From the NCBI GenBank assembly GCA_964635055.1, contig CAZWMT010000011.1, positions 79,816 through 143,815 on the forward strand: 64,000 nucleotides of DNA, in the 5' to 3' direction. Positions 9,003 through 17,772 of this stretch are shown here, piece after piece. Below the pieces are notes generated by a model. It made no database searches and had not been told where the DNA came from. It saw nothing but the letters and a program-made list of their open reading frames with translations. Position 1 is the stretch's first letter. Every line of letters begins with the position of its first letter. The DNA comes from JAEUJM01 sp964635055 (GTDB taxonomy: Bacteria > Actinomycetota > Acidimicrobiia > Acidimicrobiales > DATDAH01). The position numbers and the translations under genes were made by a program.

Positions 9003-10010
9003 GTGCTCGCGTACATCATCCGCCGGCTGCTGCTGGTCATCCCGACGGTGTTCTTCGCGCTCTCGTTCCTGTTCGTGTTGTTCTTCGCGCTACCCGGTGA
9101 CCCCGCGACCCTCATCGCCGGCGGCGGCGACCGCAACGTCGACTCGGGCGTGGTCGAGCGGGCCAGCGAGCGCTATGGCCTCGACAAGCCGCTGCCGCAG
9201 CAATTCGTGTCCTACTGGCAGCGCACCATCCGATGGGATCTGGGCGAGTCGTTCAAGACCAGGCGCAGCGTGAACGACCTGCTGGGGGAGAAGGCCGTCA
9301 ACAGCCTCCGCCTGGCCATCTGGGCCATCATCATCGAGATCCTGTTCGGCGTCTCGATCGGTGTGTGGTCGGCGATCCGGCGCTACTCGCTGTCCGACAA
9401 GCTCACGACCATCGGCACCGCGGCGGCCTCGGCCATTCCCGTGTTCGTGCTGGGCTTCATCCTGCAGTACCTGTTCGCGGTGGTTCCCGAGAAGCGGGGA
9501 TGGCCCGATTGGATGCACCTGCGGACGCAGGGGCTCGGACCGAACACCTGGACCCTCTTCTTCATCCCGACCGGTGAGCAGTGGCGCTACCTGATCCTGC
9601 CTGCCTTCACGCTGGCCTGCGTCTCGACCGCGCTGTGCGCCCGGATGATGCGCGGCTCCATGCTCGAGGTCATGCGTGCCGACTTCCTGCGTACCGCCCG
9701 TTCGAAGGGCCTCAACGAGCGCCAGGTGGTCACCCGCCACGGCATGCGCAACGCGATGCTGCCGGTGGTCACGCTGATCGGACTCGACTTCGGCACCGTC
9801 ATCGGCGCTGCGGTGCTCACCGAGACGGTCTTCTCGTGGCCCGGGCTCGGGTCGGCCATCGCCGACGCGGTGGGTGAGCGCGACCTCCCCGTGCTCCTGG
9901 GCCTCACGCTCGCGGTCACCATCGCCTTCGCCCTGGTGAACCTGCTCGTGGACCTGTCCTACGCCTGGTTCGACCCCCGCATCCGGGTCGGAAGGGACGG
10001 CGAGGGATGA
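9003..10010 (+). CDS. Oligopeptide ABC transporter permease (DppB/OppB type)
   Basis: A 335-residue inner-membrane permease. The N-terminus VLAYIIRRLLLVIPTVFFALSF is the hallmark first span of DppB proteins. The EAA coupling loop reads DFLRTARSKGLNERQVVTRH, followed by GMRNAMLPVVT. It forms the translocation pore with the second permease. The GTG at 9003 is preceded by AGGAGG at 8985-8990. Its TGA overlaps an ATG at 10007 that opens the first micro-ORF of a tandem repeat, instead of overlapping the next permease directly. Confidence 0.93.
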   Translation: MLAYIIRRLLLVIPTVFFALSFLFVLFFALPGDPATLIAGGGDRNVDSGVVERASERYGLDKPLPQQFVSYWQRTIRWDLGESFKTRRSVNDLLGEKAVNSLRLAIWAIIIEILFGVSIGVWSAIRRYSLSDKLTTIGTAAASAIPVFVLGFILQYLFAVVPEKRGWPDWMHLRTQGLGPNTWTLFFIPTGEQWRYLILPAFTLACVSTALCARMMRGSMLEVMRADFLRTARSKGLNERQVVTRHGMRNAMLPVVTLIGLDFGTVIGAAVLTETVFSWPGLGSAIADAVGERDLPVLLGLTLAVTIAFALVNLLVDLSYAWFDPRIRVGRDGEG

Positions 10011-10060
10011 GCGGAGCGGGGGCCCGAGCGGCCCGGCGAAGCCTGGAGCGGGAGACATGA
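10007..10060 (+). CDS. Micro-ORF 1 of the repeat (17 aa), translationally coupled
   Basis: Reads MSGAGARAARRSLERET and stops at a TGA that overlaps the next ATG (ATGA at 10057-10060). Its own ATG overlaps the stop of the upstream permease. The peptide is basic and may have no function; its role could be to hand ribosomes on. Translation is inferred from layout only. Confidence 0.35.
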   Translation: MSGAGARAARRSLERET

Positions 10061-10157
10061 GCGGAGCGGGGGCCCGAGCGGCCCGGCGAAGCCTTGGAGC
10101 GGGAGACATGAGCAGAGCGGGGGCCCGAGCGGCCCGGCGAAGCCTGGAGCGCGAGAC
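10007..10157 (+). repeat. Three tandem 50/51/50-bp repeats between the two permease genes
   Basis: Units start at 10007, 10057 and 10108, each opening with ATGAGC and containing GGGGCCCGAGCGGCCCGGCG. Unit 2 has one extra T, unit 3 has two substitutions. Each unit ends GGAG-N8-ATG, so each carries a Shine-Dalgarno and start codon. The repeats are contiguous with no spacers, so this is not a CRISPR. The stretch GGGCC-CGAGC-GGCCC can fold into a small hairpin. Confidence 0.95.
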
Positions 10158-10161
10158 ATGA
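10057..10161 (+). CDS. Micro-ORF 2 of the repeat (34 aa), translationally coupled
   Basis: Spans repeat units 2 and 3 because the extra T in unit 2 keeps them in one frame; the ATG at 10108 is an internal in-frame Met. It ends at a TGA overlapping the start of the second permease (ATGA at 10158-10161). So the pair of micro-ORFs bridges the two permease genes with unbroken stop/start overlaps despite 147 bp of inserted sequence. Confidence 0.35.
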   Translation: MSGAGARAARRSLGAGDMSRAGARAARRSLERET

Positions 10162-11075
10162 GCGGCCTCGACCCGCTCAGCGCGACCATCGGCCTCGAAG
10201 AGGTCGAGCACATCGAGGGCGACGAGATGTTGGCCCCGAAGCCGCTCCGGGCCGACGTGTGGCGTCGGTTCCGCCAGAACCGCCTGGCGCTGATCGGCCT
10301 CGTGTTCATCGTCTTCCTCATCCTGGTGGCGATCTTCGCCCCGCTCATCGCCCCCTACGACTTCGCCGAGCACGACTACGGGGCCTATCGGGAACCGCCG
10401 TCGGCCGAGCACTGGTTCGGCACCGACGTCACGGGCCGTGACGTGTTCTCGCGCGTCGTGTACGGCGCCCGCATCTCACTTCGGGTCGGCATCATCGCCA
10501 CCCTCATGACGATCGTGATCGGCCTGATCCTCGGAGCGTTGGCCGGCTACTTCGGGGGCAAGACGGACGGGCTCATCATGCGGGTCACCGACGTGTTCCT
10601 GGCCATCCCCTACATCATCCTGGCCATCGCCATCGCCAGCCTCTTCGGCAAGAGCGTCAACTCGGTGATCCTCGTGCTCGGGCTCACCGGCTGGCTGGGC
10701 CTGTGCCGCATCGTGCGAGCCAGCTTCCTCTCGCTCAACCGCCTCGAGTACGTCGAGGCCGCGCGATCGCTGGGCTTCGGTCACACCCGCATCATCTTCC
10801 GCCACATGCTGCCCAACGCCATGCAGCCGGTCATCGTGTACGGCACCATCGAGGTGGGCACGATCATCCTGGCCGAGGCGGCGCTGTCGTTCCTCGGCGT
10901 GGGTCCCACCGACCCCACACCCGCGTGGGGTCTCATGGTGTCCGACGCCAAGTCGACGCTGGCGGTGGCGCCGCACATGTTGTTCTTCCCCGGCATGGCC
11001 ATCTTCCTCACGGTGCTGGCCTTCGTCTTCGTGGGCGACGGCCTCCGCGACGCCCTGGACCCGAAGCTCAAATGA
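10158..11075 (+). CDS. Oligopeptide ABC transporter permease (DppC/OppC type)
   Basis: A 305-residue permease with the N-terminal OppC segment (WRRFRQNRLALIGLVFIVFL) and the EAA loop YVEAARSLGFGHTRIIFRH followed by MLPNAMQPVIVY. It pairs with the DppB-type subunit. The ATG at 10158 has GGAG 8 nt upstream, supplied by the last repeat unit, and it overlaps the stop of micro-ORF 2. Its stop overlaps the next ATPase gene (ATGA at 11072). The first 35 residues are cytoplasmic and poorly conserved. Confidence 0.93.
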   Translation: MSGLDPLSATIGLEEVEHIEGDEMLAPKPLRADVWRRFRQNRLALIGLVFIVFLILVAIFAPLIAPYDFAEHDYGAYREPPSAEHWFGTDVTGRDVFSRVVYGARISLRVGIIATLMTIVIGLILGALAGYFGGKTDGLIMRVTDVFLAIPYIILAIAIASLFGKSVNSVILVLGLTGWLGLCRIVRASFLSLNRLEYVEAARSLGFGHTRIIFRHMLPNAMQPVIVYGTIEVGTIILAEAALSFLGVGPTDPTPAWGLMVSDAKSTLAVAPHMLFFPGMAIFLTVLAFVFVGDGLRDALDPKLK

Positions 11076-12223
11076 CCACCTCCAGCCTGCTCTCGGTACG
11101 GGACCTGCGCGCCGGGTTCGACACGCCCGACGGGCGGGTCAAGGCCATCGACGGCCTCGACTTCGACATCGAGCGAGGTGAGCTGTTCGCGGTGGTGGGG
11201 GAGTCCGGCTCGGGCAAGTCCGTGACGGCCATGGCCATCATGGGACTCCTGCCCACCCTCGACGTCGAGGCGGGCCAGATCCTCTGGAAGGGTGAGGACC
11301 TGCTCACCATGGACGAGGAGGCGCACCGCAAGATCCGCGGCGGCGAGATCGCCATGATCTTCCAGGACCCGCTCAGCGCCCTCAACCCCGTCCACACGGT
11401 CGGTCGCCAGATCGGCGAGATGGCCCGGATCCACGAGGGACTGTCCAAGAAGGCCGCTCTTGCACGGGCCATCGACATGCTCGGCCTGGTCGGCATCCCC
11501 GAGGCGTCCAAGCGGGCCGACATGTACCCCCACGAGTTCTCCGGCGGCATGCGCCAGCGCGCCATGATCGCCATGGCCATCACCTGCAACCCCGACCTGC
11601 TGATCGCCGACGAGCCCACCACGGCACTCGACGTCACCGTCCAGGCCCAGGTGCTCCAGGTGCTCATGGACATCAAGCAGGAGATCGACTCGGCCATCCT
11701 GCTGATCACCCACGACCTGGGCGTGGTGGCCGGCCTGGCCGACAACGTCATGGTGATGTACGCCGGGCGCCAGGCCGAGTTGGGGACCACCGACGAGATC
11801 TTCTACGAGAGCCGTCACCCCTACACCCTCGGCCTGCTGGCCAGCATGCCGCGCCTCGACGACACCGGCCACGAGGTGCTGGTGCCGATCGGTGGCCAAC
11901 CTCCGTCCCTCATCACCCTGCCCCGGGGATGCGCCTTCCACCCCCGTTGCCGGTTCGCCAAGCTGGACGTCTGCCGGACCGAGGTCCCGCACCTGCAACG
12001 CGTGGCCGCGGGCACGGCTCACGCATCGGCCTGCCACCGGCTCGACGACCTGAGCGAGGTCTCCGTGTCCGAGCTGCGGTCGTCGGCGACCGACGAGGAG
12101 TTGGTAACCGGCGGCCCTGCCCCCTCCGACGTGCCGTCGTCGTCCGATCTGGCCGAGCCCGAGCACCAGCCGGTGCTCGAGCCCGGGTCGGTGGTGGAGC
12201 AGGGATCGGTGCTCGAGCCGTGA
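11072..12223 (+). CDS. Oligopeptide ABC transporter ATPase (OppD/DppD type)
   Basis: A 383-residue ATPase with Walker A GESGSGKS, Q-loop FQDPLSALNPVH, signature FSGGMRQRAMIAMAI and Walker B LLIADEPTTALDV. The oligopeptide C-terminal domain carries the Cys cluster GCAFHPRCRFAKLDVC and a later CH, like the iron-sulfur-binding Cys seen in some DppD/OppD proteins. A Ser/Pro/Glu-rich tail of about 50 residues follows, with no recognised domain. It works with the OppF-type ATPase encoded next, overlapping as GTGA. Confidence 0.93.
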   Translation: MTTSSLLSVRDLRAGFDTPDGRVKAIDGLDFDIERGELFAVVGESGSGKSVTAMAIMGLLPTLDVEAGQILWKGEDLLTMDEEAHRKIRGGEIAMIFQDPLSALNPVHTVGRQIGEMARIHEGLSKKAALARAIDMLGLVGIPEASKRADMYPHEFSGGMRQRAMIAMAITCNPDLLIADEPTTALDVTVQAQVLQVLMDIKQEIDSAILLITHDLGVVAGLADNVMVMYAGRQAELGTTDEIFYESRHPYTLGLLASMPRLDDTGHEVLVPIGGQPPSLITLPRGCAFHPRCRFAKLDVCRTEVPHLQRVAAGTAHASACHRLDDLSEVSVSELRSSATDEELVTGGPAPSDVPSSSDLAEPEHQPVLEPGSVVEQGSVLEP

Positions 12224-13293
12224 TCGAGGCCGTCGGGACCGTGAGCCCGGAAGACGTGGCCGACCACGGCGAGCCGGCCGACGAGCCGCTGCTGGTCGCC
12301 CGCGACCTGGTCAAGAACTTCCCCATCCGATCGGGGGTGTTCAGCCGCGAGGTCGGTCATGTGTCCGCGGTGTCCGGTGTGTCGCTGCACGTCCGCAAGG
12401 GCGAGACCCTCGGCCTCGTCGGTGAGTCGGGCTGTGGCAAGTCCACCACGGGCCGACTCCTGCTCCACCTGCTCACCCCCACCTCGGGCAGCGTCACCTT
12501 CGACGGAATGGAGCTGAAGTCGCTCCGGGGCAAGAAGCTGGCCGAGGCCCGCCGGCGGTTCCAGATCGTGTTCCAGGACCCGTACTCCGCGTTGAACCCC
12601 CGCATGACCGTCGGCAGCACCCTCTCGGAGCCCCTCAAGGTCCACCACGCGTGGGATCCCGGGCGTCGCCAGGAACGCGTCGCAGAGCTGCTCGAGGTCG
12701 TGGGCCTCTCGCCCGAGCACGCCAACCGCTTCCCCCACGAGTTCTCGGGTGGCCAGCGCCAGCGGGTCGGTATCGCCCGGGCCCTCGCCCTCGAGCCCGA
12801 CCTGATCGTGCTCGACGAGCCGGTATCGGCCCTCGACGTGTCCATCCAGGCCGGCGTCGTGAACCTGCTGAGCCAGCTCCAGCGGGAGATGGGCCTGGCC
12901 TACGTCTTCATCGCCCACGACCTCTCGGTGGTGCGCCACATCTCGCACCGGGTGGCGGTCATGTACCTGGGCAAGCTGGTCGAGATCGCCGGACGCGAGG
13001 CGCTCTACAACACCGCGGTGCACCCGTACACCCAGGCGCTCCTCTCCGCCGTGCCGCTGCCTGACCCTCGCCAGGAACGGGCCCGCGAGCGCATCCTGCT
13101 CGAGGGCGACGTGCCCAGTCCCGCCGACCCGCCCTCGGGCTGTCGCTTCCGCACCCGGTGCTGGCGCAAGCAGGAGCTCGAGGCCGCCGGCACCGACACC
13201 TCACCGTGCGCCGGTGAGGTGCCCGTGCTCACGACGGTGGAGGAGGACCACGAGGTGGCGTGCCACTTCCCCCCGGCACCGCGCGGCGCGTGA
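12220..13293 (+). CDS. Oligopeptide ABC transporter ATPase (OppF/DppF type)
   Basis: A 357-residue ATPase: Walker A GESGCGKST, Q-loop FQDPYSALNPRM, signature FSGGQRQRVGIARAL, Walker B LIVLDEPVSALDV, switch HD. The C-terminal part again has spaced Cys (GCRFRTRCW, then SPCAG and ACHFP). The GTG at 12220 overlaps the OppD stop. About 25 acidic residues precede the first strand of the ATPase domain. This closes the five-gene importer operon; an 18-bp dyad follows at 13334. Confidence 0.93.
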   Translation: MIEAVGTVSPEDVADHGEPADEPLLVARDLVKNFPIRSGVFSREVGHVSAVSGVSLHVRKGETLGLVGESGCGKSTTGRLLLHLLTPTSGSVTFDGMELKSLRGKKLAEARRRFQIVFQDPYSALNPRMTVGSTLSEPLKVHHAWDPGRRQERVAELLEVVGLSPEHANRFPHEFSGGQRQRVGIARALALEPDLIVLDEPVSALDVSIQAGVVNLLSQLQREMGLAYVFIAHDLSVVRHISHRVAVMYLGKLVEIAGREALYNTAVHPYTQALLSAVPLPDPRQERARERILLEGDVPSPADPPSGCRFRTRCWRKQELEAAGTDTSPCAGEVPVLTTVEEDHEVACHFPPAPRGA

Positions 13294-13333
13294 CTGGTGC
13301 CCTGCAGCCCCGACGTCCGCAACCGACTCGTTC

Positions 13334-13375
13334 TGGCACCGGATTTCGGTGTGATGGCACCGAAATCCGGTGCCA
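13334..13375. terminator. Perfect 18-bp dyad between convergent operons
   Basis: TGGCACCGGATTTCGGTG (13334-13351), loop TGATGG, exact complement (13358-13375). It lies between the end of the importer operon and the end of the metallo-hydrolase gene on the other strand. It lacks a T-tract on either side but could stop transcription from both directions. Confidence 0.65.
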
Positions 13376-13396
13376 GTAGCAACAGCAGCAGCTGCT

Positions 13397-14317
13397 TCAG
13401 GCCAGACAGCGCAACGGGCCGCCGCCGTTGAGCGTGAGCATGTCGCTGAACGCGGTCAGGTAGTCGATGGGGGCCCCGGGCGGGGCGCCGTCGAGCTCGG
13501 CGTAGGCACGGTGCAGGTTGGCGACCAGCCGCTCGGGGTCGGTGAGCGACGCGAAGGCCCCCAGGTCGGCGTTCCGGGCCAGCTCGAGGGGTGGTGTGCT
13601 CGTGGCATGGCCCTCGGCGGCCAGGTCCTGCACGAACCGGAAGTAGGCCTCGATCGTCTCCAGGGCGGCCAGGTCGCAGACCGGCCCGTGGCCGGGGACG
13701 ATCACCTCGGGCTCGAACGAGCGCAACCACTCCAACGACGCCAATGAGCCGGCGATCGAGCCCATCACCACGAACGGCGTGCCGCCGTGGAACACCAGGT
13801 CGCCGGTGTAGAGCACCCGCCCGTCGGGCAGCCAGGCCACGCAGTCGTTGGTGGTGTGCGCGGGCGTGCCGAAGGCCCGTACCTCGACCGTGCGGCCACC
13901 GACCCTGAGGTCGATGCCGTCCTCGAAGGTGAGGTCGGGTGCCCGCAACTGCAGGTCGCCCCACTCCACTGCCCCCCACACCGAGTCGAGGGTCATGATG
14001 CCCATGCGCTCGACCTCGTCCCGGCATTCCCGCTGGGCCACGATCGTGGCCTCGGTGAGGAGGTAGTTGCCGTGGGTGTGGTCACCGTGGTGGTGGGTGT
14101 TCACGACCACGGTCACGGGTGCCGCGCTCACCCCGTGCACGGCCGACAGCAGGGCGCGGGTGCGCCGCTCGGTGGCACACGTGTCGATGAGCACGACGTG
14201 ATCGTCGCCCACCACGAAGCCGGCGTTGTTGACGAACCACGTGCCGTCGGGCTGCACGTAGGCGTACGCGCGGTCGGCGACCTCGACGGTCGTGGGCGGG
14301 GACAGGGTGTCGGTCAC
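13397..14317 (-). CDS. Metallo-beta-lactamase-fold hydrolase
   Basis: A 306-residue MBL-superfamily protein. The metal-binding motif HHHGDHTH (in VNTHHHGDHTHGN), a later His in GTPAH, Asp in TGDLVFHGG and the final His in VPGHGP are all present, giving a complete di-metal site. Such proteins hydrolyse thioesters, lactones or phosphodiesters; no substrate can be assigned. The GTG at 14317 overlaps the RsgA stop (GTGA), so the two genes are co-translated; earlier in-frame sequence lies inside rsgA. Confidence 0.85.
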   Translation of the reverse strand: MTDTLSPPTTVEVADRAYAYVQPDGTWFVNNAGFVVGDDHVVLIDTCATERRTRALLSAVHGVSAAPVTVVVNTHHHGDHTHGNYLLTEATIVAQRECRDEVERMGIMTLDSVWGAVEWGDLQLRAPDLTFEDGIDLRVGGRTVEVRAFGTPAHTTNDCVAWLPDGRVLYTGDLVFHGGTPFVVMGSIAGSLASLEWLRSFEPEVIVPGHGPVCDLAALETIEAYFRFVQDLAAEGHATSTPPLELARNADLGAFASLTDPERLVANLHRAYAELDGAPPGAPIDYLTAFSDMLTLNGGGPLRCLA

Positions 14318-15396
14318 TGGGGGCCCTTTCGCCGCTGCGACTCGTTGATCAGCTTGGCCAGCTTCTTCTCGTACCGCTTGCGCTCGTAGGGCGAGGCGCG
14401 GACTGCCGCGGCGTCGGCCTCGTGCTGCAGCATTCGCCAGCGCAGGACGCGGTCCTCGGTCAGGGTGCCGTCGGCGATGGCGGCATTGACCGCGCAGCCT
14501 GGCTCGCGATCGTGGGCGCAGTCGTTGAAGCGGCAGGCGGCGGCGAGGCCCTCGATGTCGGCAAAGGTCTCGGTGACCGCGGTGGACTCCTCGTCGGTCC
14601 ACAGCCCGATGGCCCGGATGCCGGGGGTGTCGATCAGCACCCCGCCCGACGGCAGCACGTACAGCGACCGGCTGGTGGTGGTGTGCCGGCCCTTCGCGTC
14701 GCCCGTGCGGACGCGACCCGTCGCGGCGCGCTCGTCGCCGACGAGCGCGTTGACGATGCTCGACTTCCCCGCGCCGGACTCGCCCAGGAGCACCACCGTC
14801 TTGGCGGCCACGAGGGCCTCGAGCTGGTCGAGGCCCAGCCCCTCCTTGGCCGACGTGACGATCACCGTGATGCCGGGGTCGGCGGCCTCGGCCTGGACGG
14901 CGGCCAGCTGCGCATCGACGTCGACACCAGGACGGGCCGCCTTGGTGAGGACCACCGCAGCGTCGGCGCCGCCTTCCCGGGCGAGCGCCGCCGCCCGCTG
15001 GATGCGGCCCTCCTTGAGAGGGCGATCGAGCCCGCAGACGATCAGCACCAGGTCGACGTTGGCGGCCAGCACCTGGGCGGTGTCGGTGCGGTCGTCGCGA
15101 CGCCGCAGCAGCGAGGTGCGCTCGAGGACGCCCGTGGGGCGGCCGTCCCGAAGGACCACCCAGTCACCCACGGCCGGTGCGGGCACGACTCGCTCCACCA
15201 ACGGCACCGCGTGGACCCCGCCGGCCGTCGCGACGATCAGGCCGGCTCCGTCGTGCCGCACGACCCGCGCCGGCTCCGCTTCGCCGCGGTCGCCGCGCTC
15301 ATCCACGTCGTCGCGCTCGTCGCCACCGTCGAACGCCTCGAACCGCGCGGCCCAGCGCTCGCTCCACCCGAAGGGGACCAGCCCGGCGCGATCCAT
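14314..15396 (-). CDS. rsgA: Small ribosomal subunit biogenesis GTPase RsgA
   Basis: A 360-residue circularly permuted GTPase. An N-terminal OB-like domain is followed by G4 (VLTKA), G1 GESGAGKSS and G3 DTPGIR, in the permuted order that defines RsgA/YjeQ. The C-terminal zinc knuckle CRFNDCAHDREPGC is intact. It binds the 30S subunit late in assembly and hydrolyses GTP to release RbfA. Start ATG at 15396 follows TAGCCT by 6 nt; the TAG of that hexamer is the stop codon of the upstream lipoprotein gene. Confidence 0.95.
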   Translation of the reverse strand: MDRAGLVPFGWSERWAARFEAFDGGDERDDVDERGDRGEAEPARVVRHDGAGLIVATAGGVHAVPLVERVVPAPAVGDWVVLRDGRPTGVLERTSLLRRRDDRTDTAQVLAANVDLVLIVCGLDRPLKEGRIQRAAALAREGGADAAVVLTKAARPGVDVDAQLAAVQAEAADPGITVIVTSAKEGLGLDQLEALVAAKTVVLLGESGAGKSSIVNALVGDERAATGRVRTGDAKGRHTTTSRSLYVLPSGGVLIDTPGIRAIGLWTDEESTAVTETFADIEGLAAACRFNDCAHDREPGCAVNAAIADGTLTEDRVLRWRMLQHEADAAAVRASPYERKRYEKKLAKLINESQRRKGPQ

Positions 15397-15402
15397 GGCC
15401 AG

Positions 15403-15408
15403 AGGCTA
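15403..15408 (-). promoter_or_regulatory. Leaderless -10 hexamer TAGCCT for rsgA, overlapping a stop codon
   Basis: On the minus strand TAGCCT is followed by CTGGCC and ATG (15396). Its first three bases (15408-15406) are the TAG stop of the upstream lipoprotein gene. Confidence 0.55.
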
Positions 15409-16308
15409 TGGCGCCCCCAGACGCTCCTGGGGCGACATGACCTCCCAGCCGCGCGGCGCCTCCAACCTCAGGTCGTCGCCGAGGTCCGAGAACGCCACCT
15501 CGACCACCAGGTCGTCACCCGCGCCGGCCGCCGGGCCACCGTCCGAGTAGCCCCAGTCCAGATCGAAGGCCACCCGCAGTCGCCGGACGAGGCCGTCGCG
15601 GTCGATCCAGGCGTCGACGTCCCGGGCCAGTCCCCGGGAACCGAGGAGGTCCCGGAGGAAGTGGACCTGGCGGGCGAGCTTCGTCCAGGTCGCGCGGGGG
15701 AGGAGGCGGTGGGCACGGTCGAGGTCGAGGTGGCCCGAGACGTGCACGACGCCGGGGCCCACGGTGTCGTCGGGGGCGATCGTGGCGCCGGGGGCCATGC
15801 CGGCGAGGAAGGCGAAGAACAGGCGGGGGTCGCCGTACTCCACGCTGAAGTCGCCGCGCAGCAGGACGGTGTGGTCGTCGCCCACGGGGTCGAGCAGTGC
15901 CCAACGGTCGCCGGTGCTCACCGGACCGGTGAGCGTGCGTGTGTAGGTCCACGGGCCCTCGACGAACACGTCCATCGGCCCGATGATGGAGGCCGGGTCG
16001 ACACCGGTGGCGTCCATGTCGAGGGGCTCGGGCTCGGTGTGCGTCTCGATGAGGCGTCGCGGCCCGTCGTACCGACCCGTGACCTCCAGGGTGCTGGGCT
16101 CGTCGGGAACCGCGTTGTCGGTCCAGTGCAGGGTGAACTCGCCCGTGCCGGCGGCCTCGGACCGCTGGGCCGCCCGCCAGGCCAGCTCCTCCGGGGCCAG
16201 CCGCTCGACGCCGGCGCCGCACCCGGCCAGCACCAGCAGTGCCATCACCGCCATGACTGCCAGGACTCCTGTCGCCGGTGCCGACGGCGCCGATCGGCGG
16301 AAGCGCAT
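15406..16308 (-). CDS. Exported lipoprotein of unknown function
   Basis: A 300-residue protein with a signal peptide ending in the lipobox LVLAGC (Cys near residue 31). The mature part has amphipathic strands and ends in DDLRLEAPRGWEVM. It alternates beta-rich stretches in a way reminiscent of LppX/LprG or LolA folds, but I could not establish homology. It may bind lipid or act as a surface lipoprotein. The ATG at 16308 abuts the upstream gene stop as TGATG; GTG at 16311 is an alternative. It is probably co-transcribed with the beta-propeller lipoprotein gene upstream. Confidence 0.75.
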   Translation of the reverse strand: MRFRRSAPSAPATGVLAVMAVMALLVLAGCGAGVERLAPEELAWRAAQRSEAAGTGEFTLHWTDNAVPDEPSTLEVTGRYDGPRRLIETHTEPEPLDMDATGVDPASIIGPMDVFVEGPWTYTRTLTGPVSTGDRWALLDPVGDDHTVLLRGDFSVEYGDPRLFFAFLAGMAPGATIAPDDTVGPGVVHVSGHLDLDRAHRLLPRATWTKLARQVHFLRDLLGSRGLARDVDAWIDRDGLVRRLRVAFDLDWGYSDGGPAAGAGDDLVVEVAFSDLGDDLRLEAPRGWEVMSPQERLGAP

Positions 16309-17705
16309 CACTTCACCTCGTCGATCTGCAGGCGCTGTCCCTCGCCGTCACGGGCCACCGACACCACCCGGTCGGCGCCGACGGCGGGGAACTCCGCGGC
16401 AGGCTCCCCGAGCTCCAGCAGCCGTTCGCCCGTGGTCAGGTCGAACACCACCAGCTGACCGACGAGGAGGTCGCTGGCGACCAGCACCTCGTCACCCACC
16501 GCCACACCCATGGCGCCATCGGCCTGCCAGAGCTGGCGCCCCGTCGCCGCGTCGTACACCGTCAGCGCCCCGGATCGCGTGCCCAGCAGCGCGACGGCGT
16601 CGTCGGACGCCCCCATGACGTCGCTCCAGTCGAGACGGAGGTCATCGCGGTCCGTGGTCCACTCGCGCTCGCCGGTTGCCGGGTCGAGGCGCACGAGACG
16701 GTGGAGCGTCGTGCGGACGAACAGGGCGTCGGCCGACGCGAAGAGCCCCGAGGCGGGCACGTCGACCGACCACTCGCGCCGGCCCGAGTCGGCATCGAGC
16801 GCGTAGGTGCCCTCGTCGTTCGACACGTAGACCCGCTGGTCGTCCGCCGCCACGTTGGCGTCGCCGAAGCCCCGCTTGCGCCAGCGCTCCTCGCCGCTGT
16901 CGAGGTCGATGGCGCGGACGCTGCTGTCGGACTGCAGCACCAGGACCTCGGGGCCGGTGCGGACGCGGTCGAGGCGCTCGCGGTTCTGGTACTCCCAGGC
17001 AGTCTCCCCGGTGGCTGCGTCGACGCCGGTGAGCACGCCGTGGCAGTCCACCACCTGCACGCGTGCCTCCGGGCCGGCGATCGGCCCCGCCCAGTCCATG
17101 TCGGGACAGTGCTCGCCGGTCCACACCTGCCGGCCCGACTCCAGGTCGAAGCCGATCAGGCGGTCACCGGCGGGCACGATCGCGTGACCCTCGGCGATGC
17201 GGGGCGCCCCGATCCAGGCCGCCGGGATCTCGGAGCCATCCGGCGCGCTCACGCCCGTGTGCCGCGGCTCGAGGAGGAGCTCCACCGTGTCCCAGCCGTG
17301 GGCGAAGGCGCCGGCGGCGCCGGGTGAGCGGGTGAGGCTCACGTCGTAGAACCCCTCGCCGACCGACAGGGACCCCAACCAGCCGTACCCCTGCTCGGTC
17401 AGCGAGCCCTCGTCGGATTGCAGCCAGACGGCAAGGGCGTGCTGCACCTCCTCGCCGCGCCCGTCGGGGGCCTCGACGACGAAGGTCCGGCCACACCGTT
17501 TCGAGGGGTGCGAGTCGATCGATTGGGCATGATCCCGGAACCCCTCGAGGAAGTCTGCGCCCACCCGGTCGGGGCAGTCCGTGTCGGCGGTCTCGGTCAC
17601 GGTCACGCCGTCGCCGATGCACGCCGACGCGGCAGCGAGGACGATCAGCACGGGGATGACCCCACCCAGGAGCCGCCGCGGCCTGCGCTCGGCACGGGAC
17701 GTCAC
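16308..17705 (-). CDS. Exported PQQ-type beta-propeller protein
   Basis: A 465-residue protein with an N-terminal membrane or lipoprotein signal (VLAAASAC). From about residue 175 it has repeated blades with AxDxxTGxxxW signatures: FDLESGRQVW, VDAATGETAWEY, IDLDSGEERW, LDADSGRREW, LDPATGEREW and YDAATGRQLW. This is the PQQ-like or BamB-like propeller seen in many extracytoplasmic proteins. No catalytic residues of quinoprotein dehydrogenases are evident, so a scaffolding or binding role is more likely. The start is GTG at 17705 with AGGAG close upstream. Confidence 0.8.
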   Translation of the reverse strand: MTSRAERRPRRLLGGVIPVLIVLAAASACIGDGVTVTETADTDCPDRVGADFLEGFRDHAQSIDSHPSKRCGRTFVVEAPDGRGEEVQHALAVWLQSDEGSLTEQGYGWLGSLSVGEGFYDVSLTRSPGAAGAFAHGWDTVELLLEPRHTGVSAPDGSEIPAAWIGAPRIAEGHAIVPAGDRLIGFDLESGRQVWTGEHCPDMDWAGPIAGPEARVQVVDCHGVLTGVDAATGETAWEYQNRERLDRVRTGPEVLVLQSDSSVRAIDLDSGEERWRKRGFGDANVAADDQRVYVSNDEGTYALDADSGRREWSVDVPASGLFASADALFVRTTLHRLVRLDPATGEREWTTDRDDLRLDWSDVMGASDDAVALLGTRSGALTVYDAATGRQLWQADGAMGVAVGDEVLVASDLLVGQLVVFDLTTGERLLELGEPAAEFPAVGADRVVSVARDGEGQRLQIDEVK

Positions 17706-17772
17706 CGTCTCCTATCGGTGCCGCCTCGCCCGCCGTGAACGATGCATCCCGCCGGTGGGGCATCCTTCTCCC

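Noticed and set aside
10007..10157. Possible CRISPR array
   Set aside because: The 50-bp units are directly adjacent with no variable spacers and no cas genes nearby.
14422..16458. A 678-codon open frame antisense to rsgA and the lipoprotein gene
   Set aside because: It covers two convincing genes and has shadow-like composition.
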